From: an uncultured Eubacterium sp.
Lineage (GTDB): Bacteria; Bacillota; Clostridia; Oscillospirales; Acutalibacteraceae
Assembly: GCA_905234495.1 (NCBI GenBank)
Contig: CAJOHE010000004.1
Span: 38,319-102,318, forward strand
DNA length: 64,000 nucleotides
Direction of reading: 5' to 3'
Notes under the pieces: model-generated
Told to the model about the DNA's origin: nothing
Seen by the model: the letters and a program-made list of their open reading frames with translations, nothing else
Database searches by the model: none
Part shown: positions 31,775 to 39,361 of the stretch, piece after piece
Numbering within the stretch: position 1 is the stretch's first letter
Layout: every line of letters begins with the position of its first letter
Position numbers and translations under genes: made by a program

Positions 31775-33774
31775 TACACAGTACCTCTCTGATACAGTCC
31801 TCTGGTGTATTTGAAGTCGGGCTTTGCGCCCGTTTCGGCTTTTTTGATTATGTTTGCAACCTCGTCCCTCGTTTCGGTTGTGAAATAAAAGTGGGCAAAA
31901 TCCGTTTTAATCTCATCAAGCCTGTCGAGCATATAAACGGGAACGCTGTTTAAAAGCTCAACGCAGGGATAACCGTCGCAGACAACGGGGAAGCGGTAGC
32001 CCTTTCTGTCGGTCAGCTCGCCGTGCTTTCTGCACCTGTCGCAGCCTATCTGAGCCTTGACGGGGCAGTTTCTCATAAGCATCAGCGGAAGTCTGCCGTA
32101 GGCGATAATGCCCGTGCCGTCGGCGGCGACTGCGTTTGCCTGAGAGAGCGTGAGCTCAAACGAGAGGAGCGGGTTTTCAATCATATTTGCGGAAACGGAA
32201 TTGTAGACGTTGAGCCCGAAATCGCCGTAAACCTCAAAGCCGAGCGATTTGCAAAGCTCGTACGCGCCGAGGTTCGGGCAGAGCGCGGTCTTAACCCCCG
32301 CGGCTTTCAGCTCAACAAGTCTTTCCTTTATTTTTTTCTCGCAGCCGAACATTCCGCGCGGAACCGCAACGCCCGCGCTGTGCTTTTCAAAAGCTTCGGC
32401 GGGGGAAGTTATCGGGATGAATACCCGCCTGAACGGGTGATTTTCGGGAAGCTGCGAAACGTCCTTAAAGCTTGCCGTGAAATACGGAACGCGAGGGGCT
32501 TTCTCTGCGATTTCAAGGGCGTAGGGTTTGCACTCGATTTCCGCCTTTTCCGTCTTTGAAAGCGCCTCGACCGCGTTTCGGCGAAGCTCGTTTATCGCCG
32601 AGGCGGAAATAATCAGTCCGCCGTCGAGCTCAACGTTTATTTCGTTTGCATAAAACTGGGTGCCGCCGAGCTTTGAAAGCCTCTGAGTAAGGCTTTCTTC
32701 GGTCATCGGCTTGTTTATCGCCTTTTCCGGAACGCCGCCCGTGAGGGTGACGGTTTTGCCGAGCGCCGAGGCGGTGAGTTTTACGGGCTCGCCCTCTTTG
32801 CAGACGAAGGTCATATCAATCGGAAGAAGCGCCTGCTCGTTTCGGTAGCTTCGCTCAATGTCCTTGAGCACGTCCTTTGCGGAAACGACGTCTTCCTTAG
32901 TCCTTGCGCCGAACATATCCGCGCCGCGCTTTCCCGTGAGGTAGCCGTCGGTAAAGCCCGAGCGCGAGAACACGCTGCGAAGGTCTTTTCTGTCGGCGTC
33001 GGTCAGGGTGCCGTCGACCGCCTTTTTAACTGCGGTGACCGCCGCGCTGACGTATTCGGGGCGCTTCATCCTGCCCTCGATTTTGAGCGAGGTTATGCCG
33101 TCGAGTTTATCAAGGTCGTCAATGAGGCTCAGGTCCTTGAGTGAAAGCGCCGCGTCGTTTTTGTTGCCCCTTGCCGTAAAGGGCAGGCGGCAGGGCTGGG
33201 CGCAGAGCCCGCGGTTGCCGCTTCGCGAGCCGAGCATTGACGAGAGGTAGCACTGCCCCGAAACGCACATACAAAGCGCGCCGTGGACAAATATTTCAAG
33301 CTCGATATCCGTGCTTTTTCTGATTTCGCGAATCTCGCCGAGGCTCATTTCCCTCGGAAGCACCACGCGCGAAAAGCCGAGGCTTTCGGCGTATTTCACG
33401 CCTGCGGGGGTCATTATGCTCATCTGGGTTGAGGCGTGAAGCCTTGCGGTCGGAAAGTGGTCGCGTATCATTTTTGCAACGCCGATATCCTGAACGATGA
33501 AGGCGTCAACGCCCGCTTCAAGCGCGGATTTCACAAGGTCGTACGCCTCTTTCATCTCGCCGTCGGACACGAGGATATTGAGCGTCAGATACACCCTGAC
33601 ACCCCTTGCGTGGCAGTATTCAACCGCCGTTTTCAGTTCCTCGTCATTAAAATTGCCGGCGTTGCGGCGTGCATTAAACAGCTTACCGCCAAGGTAAACC
33701 GCGTTTGCACCGCTTCTAACACCGGCAATCAGAGACCCCATACTTCCCGCTGGGGCCAGAATTTCAAAATTCAT
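31774..33774 (-). CDS. U32-family protein, RlhA-like 23S rRNA hydroxylase type
   Basis: A 666-residue protein with the N-terminal U32 TIM barrel (ILAPAGSMGSLIAGVRSGANAVYLGG). The Cys block CMCVSGQCYLSSMLGSRSGNRG...CAQPC (about 168-196) probably carries an iron-sulfur cluster. It is followed by the DUF3656-type and C-terminal regions. This length and layout match E. coli RlhA, which hydroxylates C2501 of 23S rRNA; shorter U32 proteins such as TrhP act on tRNA. Older annotations say peptidase or collagenase. It lies in the zapA-U32-maf operon. Confidence 0.88.
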   Translation of the reverse strand: MNFEILAPAGSMGSLIAGVRSGANAVYLGGKLFNARRNAGNFNDEELKTAVEYCHARGVRVYLTLNILVSDGEMKEAYDLVKSALEAGVDAFIVQDIGVAKMIRDHFPTARLHASTQMSIMTPAGVKYAESLGFSRVVLPREMSLGEIREIRKSTDIELEIFVHGALCMCVSGQCYLSSMLGSRSGNRGLCAQPCRLPFTARGNKNDAALSLKDLSLIDDLDKLDGITSLKIEGRMKRPEYVSAAVTAVKKAVDGTLTDADRKDLRSVFSRSGFTDGYLTGKRGADMFGARTKEDVVSAKDVLKDIERSYRNEQALLPIDMTFVCKEGEPVKLTASALGKTVTLTGGVPEKAINKPMTEESLTQRLSKLGGTQFYANEINVELDGGLIISASAINELRRNAVEALSKTEKAEIECKPYALEIAEKAPRVPYFTASFKDVSQLPENHPFRRVFIPITSPAEAFEKHSAGVAVPRGMFGCEKKIKERLVELKAAGVKTALCPNLGAYELCKSLGFEVYGDFGLNVYNSVSANMIENPLLSFELTLSQANAVAADGTGIIAYGRLPLMLMRNCPVKAQIGCDRCRKHGELTDRKGYRFPVVCDGYPCVELLNSVPVYMLDRLDEIKTDFAHFYFTTETRDEVANIIKKAETGAKPDFKYTRGLYQRGTV

Positions 33775-33783
33775 AAACAGTCC

Positions 33784-34134
33784 TTATCTGTTGTTGAGCT
33801 TTTCGCGAAGCTCTGAGATTTCACGGTTGAGCCTTTCAACCTCTCTGCGAGCAACCTCAACTTCCATTCTCGCCCTTGCGCTTTCCTCGAGATAATCCTT
33901 AATCTGAACGCGAAGATTATCCGAAGAAGCCGATGCCTTCTTGCAGGCGTCCGCCTGGTCGAGAGCCACGAGCACCGCAGCCTGAGTTACGGAAAGGGTG
34001 GGGTTTGCGTTGCAGACGGATTTTATATCCCTGTCAACAGCCTCTGCTAAATTTTCAACATATTCAACGTCGTCCTCGGTAACGATTGTATAGCTTGCGC
34101 CGCCGATTCTGACCTGTACTCTGTTTTTGTTCAT
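33784..34134 (-). CDS. zapA: Cell division protein ZapA
   Basis: A 116-residue protein: an N-terminal ZapA domain (NKNRVQVRIGGASYTIVTED...YVENLAEAVDRDI) and a C-terminal coiled coil of about 55 residues rich in Glu/Arg. ZapA bundles FtsZ filaments at the septum. The start at 34134 (MNKNRV) has GAGG six bases upstream; an earlier ATG at 34155 adds seven unconserved residues. The U32 gene follows nine bases downstream. Confidence 0.9.
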   Translation of the reverse strand: MNKNRVQVRIGGASYTIVTEDDVEYVENLAEAVDRDIKSVCNANPTLSVTQAAVLVALDQADACKKASASSDNLRVQIKDYLEESARARMEVEVARREVERLNREISELREKLNNR

Positions 34135-34287
34135 AACGCACCTCGTATCCGACAAAATAGTCTTTTATTAAACAAACTTTTACTAAATAAGTATAACAAG
34201 GAAAAAAGTAAATGTCAACAGGAATAAGTCGGCAAAAGCGCTTTACCGCTTTACCCAAATAGCGCGGTAATATTTTTTGATATATAT

Positions 34288-34316
34288 TTGACATTGTACC
34301 CGCGTTTTGGTACATT
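34288..34316 (+). promoter_or_regulatory. Promoter with overlapping operator for the NSS transporter
   Basis: -35 TTGACA, 17-nt spacer, -10 TACATT. A perfect inverted repeat TGTACC-N8-GGTACA (34295-34314) covers the spacer and reaches into the -10 box, where a dimeric repressor could bind. A second inverted pair TTACCGC/GCGGTAA lies just upstream. Confidence 0.65.
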
Positions 34317-34345
34317 ATATTATATTTTCGTTTAGGAGTAATATT

Positions 34346-35704
34346 ATGGATAATTCATCACGCAGCACCTTTACGGGTAAGCTCGGCTTCATTCTTGCCG
34401 CGGCGGGCTCGGCGGTAGGTCTCGGCAACCTCTGGCGCTTTCCGTATCTTGCGGCGCAGTACGGCGGCGGCGCGTTTCTTCTGGTTTACATCATTCTCGC
34501 GATAACCTTCGGCTTCGTGCTTATGGTGACCGAGATTGCAATCGGCAGAAAAACGCAGCTCAGCCCGATGCAGGCCTTCGGCGCGCTCAACAAAAAGTGG
34601 GGCTGGCTCGGCAAGCTTGCAACCCTCGTTCCGATACTGATTTTCCCTTATTACTGCCTGATAGGCGGCTGGGTTACAAAGTATACGGGCGTAATGATTT
34701 CGGGACAGCTTGAGGCTTCGGCAGACGACAGCTTTTTCGGCGCGTACATCTCGAGTACGTTTGACCCGCTTATCTGGTTTGGCATATTCATTCTGGCGAC
34801 AACGCTTGTAATCATATTCGGCGTAAACAAGGGAATCGAAAAGCTCAGTAGATTTCTGATGCCCGCGCTTCTCGTTATCACCGTAGGTCTTTCAATCTAT
34901 GTTGTAACGCGCCCGGGCGCAGGGGCAGGCGTGAAATATTACCTTCTTCCGAGCCTTGAAAACCTCAGCGCAAAGACGTTTCTCGCGGCGCTCGGTCAGC
35001 TTTTCTATTCGATGTCGCTTGCGATGGGTATTATGATTACCTACGGTTCCTACCTCAGCAAGCAGCAGAGCATTGAAAAGTCCGCAAGGCAGATTGAGAT
35101 TTTCGACACGGCAATAGCCCTTCTTGCAGGTCTTATGATTGTTCCCGCGGTGTTCGTATTCTCGGGCGGCGACAAAGAGGCTCTCGGCACGGGACCGTCG
35201 CTTATGTTTGTAACGCTTCCCAAGGTGTTCAACTCAATGCCCGGCGGAAGATGGCTCGGCGTGGCGTTCTTCGTGCTCGTGCTTTTCGCGGCGATAACGA
35301 GCTCCGTTTCAATTATGGAAGCAATCGTTTCGGGACTGATTGACTCGTTTGCGATGAAGAGGAACACGGCGACGTTCATCGTGCTCATTTACGGAATCAT
35401 CATCGGCGTTGTGTGCTCGTTCGGTTTCGGCATCTGGTCGGGCGTTTCAATTTTCGGCTTCGATATTCTCGACTTCCTCGATTTCATTTCAAACAGCATA
35501 CTGCTTCCGCTTGTCGGAATGCTCACCTGCATTATGGTCGGCTTCGCAGTCAAGCCCGAGGTTATCATTAACGAAATCGAGCTCAACGAAAAGTTCACAA
35601 TCAAAAAGTTCTATATTATTATGGTCAAGTGGGTTGCGCCGATATTCATTTTCTTCATTCTTTTGAGTTCGGTGCTCTCGACCTTCGGAATTATAAATAT
35701 ATAG
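34346..35704 (+). CDS. Neurotransmitter:sodium symporter (NSS/SNF) family transporter
   Basis: A 452-residue protein with about 11-12 transmembrane helices. The first helix carries AAAGSAVGLGNLWRFPYLA, the conserved Na+ and substrate site of LeuT-type transporters. Bacterial members import amino acids with Na+. The start at 34346 has AGGAG seven bases upstream; the open frame extends 13 codons further but runs into the promoter. A terminator follows. The substrate is unknown; a repressor-type palindrome in the promoter suggests control by substrate. Confidence 0.92.
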   Translation: MDNSSRSTFTGKLGFILAAAGSAVGLGNLWRFPYLAAQYGGGAFLLVYIILAITFGFVLMVTEIAIGRKTQLSPMQAFGALNKKWGWLGKLATLVPILIFPYYCLIGGWVTKYTGVMISGQLEASADDSFFGAYISSTFDPLIWFGIFILATTLVIIFGVNKGIEKLSRFLMPALLVITVGLSIYVVTRPGAGAGVKYYLLPSLENLSAKTFLAALGQLFYSMSLAMGIMITYGSYLSKQQSIEKSARQIEIFDTAIALLAGLMIVPAVFVFSGGDKEALGTGPSLMFVTLPKVFNSMPGGRWLGVAFFVLVLFAAITSSVSIMEAIVSGLIDSFAMKRNTATFIVLIYGIIIGVVCSFGFGIWSGVSIFGFDILDFLDFISNSILLPLVGMLTCIMVGFAVKPEVIINEIELNEKFTIKKFYIIMVKWVAPIFIFFILLSSVLSTFGIINI

Positions 35705-35708
35705 ATTA

Positions 35709-35773
35709 ACAATCCCTGTAGGGAGCGATGCCTACATCGCTCCGCGGCACGATGTGGGCATCGTGCCCTACAA
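35709..35773. repeat. Cruciform-type intergenic repeat, family C copy 1
   Basis: Outer stem TGTAGGG/CCCTACA encloses two hairpins, GAGCGATG-CCTA-CATCGCTC and GGCACGATG-TGGG-CATCGTGCC. Shorter relatives are at 42344-42371 and 56566-56603. Confidence 0.88.
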
Positions 35774-35783
35774 AACATAAATT

Positions 35784-35814
35784 AAGCTCCCCTTACACAG
35801 AGGAGCTTTTTCTT
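35784..35814 (+). terminator. Terminator after the NSS transporter
   Basis: Stem AAGCTCC/GGAGCTT with an 11-nt loop, followed by TTTTCTTTT. Confidence 0.75.
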
Positions 35815-37017
35815 TTATTCAACTGCTTTGAGGTAAATCATTATTGCGTTGCGGCGGTCGTCCTGAGAAAAGTTCAGGCGGGTGCTTTCAACGCCGCGGT
35901 ACTCGTCGGTGATGCCGTAGATTTCCTGCCCGTCGACAAGCTCGGCATAGGCGAGGGCGTATTCGTTTTCGTCGGCAAAGCGAAGCTCGAGCTCGATTCC
36001 GCCGTCGTAGAGCCTGAAGCGGTCGGTGTCCGCAAGAAGCGCCTCGCTCACCGCGTCATAGGAATACTCTCTGATGTAAAGCCCCTCGTGAACGTAGTAG
36101 CTGTCGGCGGTGCTGGTTGCCTCAAACGGCGTGAACATTTCGTCAAGCGTGTGGTCGGATGAAATATCTTCAAGCGTCATACCGAAATAGGTGTGGCAGA
36201 TGAGGTAGGGATTGTCCGCGGTCTGCTCGTAGCAGTCGCCCCACGTAGGGTCGGAATAGTAGAGCGCGCCGTCCATTTCGTGAAGCACCCACGCGTGTCC
36301 CTCGTAGGCGCCTTCCTGCGCCGCGTCACCCGTGACGTACGCCGCGCGAAGCCCTGCGCGGTTCAGCATATACTGCATAAGCTTTGCGTAGCCCGTGCAG
36401 ATTGCTTTCTTTTTAAGAAGCGCGTCCTCAACGGTTGACGAGGCAGGGTTGCGGGTGTCGCTTTCGGCAAGCGCCGAGTCGTAGGAAACGCTGTTTACAA
36501 TCGTGTTGTAGACGCCGAGGCTCACCGTGTAGTCGTCCGCCGAGAGGTCAACGTTTGAGAGAAGCGCGTTTGCCTCTGCCTCAAGCCTTGCCTCAAGCTG
36601 CGCTGCCTCGTCCCGATTATAGATATAGGTGAAGGTGATTTTTCCGTCAGAGGAATAGGTGAGGTCGCCCGAAATCCAGAAGATTTCAGGGTGGTCGCCG
36701 AGGACGTAGCAGAGAAGCGCGCTCGCGCTGTCGACGTCGTTTTCGCTCGATATCGCGGCAGAGGGCTCAAAGTCCGTCACCGCGGAATATATGCTGTTGT
36801 ACTGCACCTTTTCATCCTGTGAAAGCGAGGAATAAATCAGAAGATTTTCGCTGTTTTCATCGGGCAACGGCTGAGCGCTGTTGTCGTAGGTCACGTGCTC
36901 GGTCGTCACGGGCTCCTCAAGAAGCTGCGAGACGTAATCCTTTGAGGCGTAAAAAAGTCCGCCCGCCGCAGCTATCACAAGAATGACGGTTATGATAAAT
37001 AAAAATTTATCCTTCAT
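35815..37017 (-). CDS. Membrane-anchored transglutaminase-like protein
   Basis: A 400-residue protein with an N-terminal transmembrane or signal helix (about 5-25) and an extracellular transglutaminase-like domain. The Cys-His-Asp triad is visible in KKAICTGYAKLMQYML, YEGHAWVLHEM and YYSDPTWGD. Bacterial relatives act as proteases or are non-enzymatic; the role is unknown. The start at 37017 (MKDKFLFI) has GGTGAG four bases upstream; the open frame extends 16 codons further without support. It is convergent with the NSS gene and has no obvious partner. Confidence 0.87.
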   Translation of the reverse strand: MKDKFLFIITVILVIAAAGGLFYASKDYVSQLLEEPVTTEHVTYDNSAQPLPDENSENLLIYSSLSQDEKVQYNSIYSAVTDFEPSAAISSENDVDSASALLCYVLGDHPEIFWISGDLTYSSDGKITFTYIYNRDEAAQLEARLEAEANALLSNVDLSADDYTVSLGVYNTIVNSVSYDSALAESDTRNPASSTVEDALLKKKAICTGYAKLMQYMLNRAGLRAAYVTGDAAQEGAYEGHAWVLHEMDGALYYSDPTWGDCYEQTADNPYLICHTYFGMTLEDISSDHTLDEMFTPFEATSTADSYYVHEGLYIREYSYDAVSEALLADTDRFRLYDGGIELELRFADENEYALAYAELVDGQEIYGITDEYRGVESTRLNFSQDDRRNAIMIYLKAVE

Positions 37018-37073
37018 TTTTCTCACCGCTTTAATTGTAGCACATAAAGAGGAAAAATAAAACAAATAATATA

Positions 37074-37102
37074 TTGAAAAGTTATATATGATTTGATATG
37101 AT
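37074..37102 (+). promoter_or_regulatory. Promoter of the Stn-like operon
   Basis: -35 TTGAAA, 17-nt spacer, -10 TATGAT, 28 nt before the first gene. Confidence 0.65.
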
Positions 37103-37130
37103 ATTAATAATAAAATAATGGAGGCGGCTT

Positions 37131-37610
37131 ATGGAAAATAAAAAGGTCGATTTATCCCTTATCGACGGCGTACTTGCCGAGTATGCCGACAAAAAGGGAA
37201 GTATGATTACCATTTTACAGCATACCCAGGATATTTACGGCTATCTGCCCAAAGAGGCGATTGAGCTCATTTCCGAAAAGACTGGTATTGCGACTGCCGA
37301 GATTGTCGGCGTTGCGACGTTTTACACCCAGTTTCGCTTTGAGCCCGTCGGCAAATATCTCATTATGCTCTGTCAGGGTACCGCGTGCCACGTTAATTCA
37401 AGTGAGTTAATCCTTGAAACGATTAAGGACGAGCTCGGAATTGACGACGGCCAGACAACCGAGGACGGACTGTTTTCGCTCAAATGCGTTGCCTGTCTCG
37501 GCTGCTGCTCGCTTTCTCCCGTTATGATGATTAACGAGGACACCTACGGCAGTCTTACACCCGACAAGACGAAGAAAATACTTAAGGAATTAAGGGAGGC
37601 AGCCGTATGA
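37131..37610 (+). CDS. NuoE/HydC-like 2Fe-2S subunit
   Basis: A 159-residue thioredoxin-like ferredoxin. The four cluster cysteines are in CQGTACHVN and CVACLGCCS. It is homologous to NuoE, HydC of bifurcating hydrogenases and StnA of Sporomusa. It would pass electrons next to the FMN/NADH subunit encoded directly downstream (four-base overlap). GGAGG lies six bases before ATG. It is the first gene of a four-gene operon with a NuoF-like subunit, an NfnB-like subunit and hypB. Confidence 0.92.
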   Translation: MENKKVDLSLIDGVLAEYADKKGSMITILQHTQDIYGYLPKEAIELISEKTGIATAEIVGVATFYTQFRFEPVGKYLIMLCQGTACHVNSSELILETIKDELGIDDGQTTEDGLFSLKCVACLGCCSLSPVMMINEDTYGSLTPDKTKKILKELREAAV

Positions 37611-39349
37611 GAATAGTTATCGGACAGGGTTCCTGCGGTATTGCGGCAGGCGCCGAAAAGGTAAGAAAAGCTCTCTTAAATGAAAACATTTCCTGCGATA
37701 TTTCAATCACGGGCTGTATCGGTATGTGCTACCTTGAGCCGATTGTCGACATCTACGACGACGAAAACAATCTCACAAGGCTCGTCAAGGTCGGCGAAAA
37801 CGACGCTCACGCGATTGCTGAATATGTAAACGGCGGCGGCAGGGAAGCGGTTGAAAAGCTCGTTGTAAGCGACGAGGACAGCGAATTTCTCTCAAAGCAG
37901 ACGAGGATTGCGCTTCGCAACTGCGGCATAATCAATCCCGACGAGATTGACGCATATATCAACGCAGACGGCTACACCGCTCTTAAAAAGGCTGTCGGCG
38001 AAATGACGCCCGAAGAGGTCATCGAGGTTATCAAGACCTCGGGACTTGCAGGCCGCGGCGGCGCGGGCTTCCCGACGTGGTTTAAGTGGAACGCCGCAAG
38101 GCAGTCCGAGGGCGAGGAAAAATATCTCATCTGTAACGCCGACGAGGGCGACCCCGGCGCGTTTATGGACAGAGCGGTTATTGAATCCGACCCGCACAAT
38201 CTCATTGAAGGTATGCTCATCGGCGCGTACGCAATCGGCGCAAAGCACGCCGTTGTCTACGTTCGTGCAGAGTACCCTCTCGCAATCAAGAGACTAAAGA
38301 GAGCTATTAAGCAGGCTGAGGAAAAAGGAATCATCGGAAACAATATTTTCGGCACCGATTTTTCCTGCGATTTCTATATCAAGGCGGGCGCGGGCGCGTT
38401 TGTCTGCGGTGAGGAAACGGCACTCATCGAAAGCCTTGAGGGTCACAGGGGTATGCCGAGGCTCAAGCCCCCGTTCCCCGCACAGTCGGGCTTCTGGCAC
38501 AAGCCGTCAAACATCAACAACGTTGAAACCTTTGCAAACGTCGGCTGGATTATCAACAACGGCGGCGAGGCTTTTGCCGCTATGGGCACCGAAAATTCAA
38601 AGGGCACGAAGGTTTTCGCCGTTACGGGTAAGGTTAAGCGAAGCGGACTTGTTGAGATTCCGATGGGCAAAACCCTGCGCGACGTAATCTTTGACATCGG
38701 CGGCGGAATCAAGAACGACAAGTCGTTCAAAGCCGTTCAGATGGGCGGTCCTTCGGGCGGATGTATCCCCGCAGACCTGCTTGACACGGTTATCGACTAC
38801 AAGGCTCTCGGCGCAACGGGCGCGATTATGGGCTCGGGCGGTATGGTTGTAATGGACGAGAGCACCTGTATGGTTGGAATGGCAAAGTTCTTCCTCGACT
38901 TCACCGCAAAGGAAAGCTGCGGCAAATGTATCCACTGCCGTATCGGCACAAAGAGAATGCTCGAAATGCTCGACCGCATAACGAAAGGCGAGGGCAGAGA
39001 GGGCGACATTGAGCTTCTTGAAGAGCTCTGCTACGCAATCAAGGACGGCGCGCTCTGCGGTCTGGGTCAGACGGCGCCGAATCCCGTACTCACAACGATT
39101 AAATATTTCCGCAACGAGTACGAGGCGCATATAAACGAAAAGAAATGTCCTGCGGGCGAGTGCACCGACCTCATCACCTACAGGATTGTGAAGGATAAGT
39201 GCGCGGGCTGTACGCTCTGCGCGAGAAACTGCCCCGTTGACGCTATCAGCGGCGAGGTTAAGAATCCTCACGAAATCGACCAGAACAAGTGCATCAAATG
39301 CGGCAAGTGTTATTCTTCCTGCAGATTTGGCGCAATAGTTAAGGAATAA
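37607..39349 (+). CDS. NuoF/HydB-like NADH-binding FMN and iron-sulfur subunit
   Basis: 580 residues. An N-terminal thioredoxin-like 2Fe-2S domain (CG at 10, CIGMC at about 42) comes first, then the NuoF core with the NADH/FMN loop GLAGRGGAGFPTWFKW and CNADEGDPGAFMDR. The 4Fe-4S site ESCGKCIHCRIGTKR and a C-terminal two-cluster ferredoxin domain (CAGCTLCARNC, CIKCGKCYSSC) follow. This is the HydB/StnB type that bifurcates electrons at FMN. Overlap with the NuoE-like gene is four bases. No hydrogenase catalytic subunit follows. Confidence 0.94.
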   Translation: MRIVIGQGSCGIAAGAEKVRKALLNENISCDISITGCIGMCYLEPIVDIYDDENNLTRLVKVGENDAHAIAEYVNGGGREAVEKLVVSDEDSEFLSKQTRIALRNCGIINPDEIDAYINADGYTALKKAVGEMTPEEVIEVIKTSGLAGRGGAGFPTWFKWNAARQSEGEEKYLICNADEGDPGAFMDRAVIESDPHNLIEGMLIGAYAIGAKHAVVYVRAEYPLAIKRLKRAIKQAEEKGIIGNNIFGTDFSCDFYIKAGAGAFVCGEETALIESLEGHRGMPRLKPPFPAQSGFWHKPSNINNVETFANVGWIINNGGEAFAAMGTENSKGTKVFAVTGKVKRSGLVEIPMGKTLRDVIFDIGGGIKNDKSFKAVQMGGPSGGCIPADLLDTVIDYKALGATGAIMGSGGMVVMDESTCMVGMAKFFLDFTAKESCGKCIHCRIGTKRMLEMLDRITKGEGREGDIELLEELCYAIKDGALCGLGQTAPNPVLTTIKYFRNEYEAHINEKKCPAGECTDLITYRIVKDKCAGCTLCARNCPVDAISGEVKNPHEIDQNKCIKCGKCYSSCRFGAIVKE

Positions 39350-39361
39350 GGGGGTAGCGAA

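Noticed and set aside
31774..33774. Annotation of the U32 protein as a secreted collagenase
   Set aside because: There is no signal peptide, and the length, Cys block and C-terminal regions fit the RlhA rRNA hydroxylase type.
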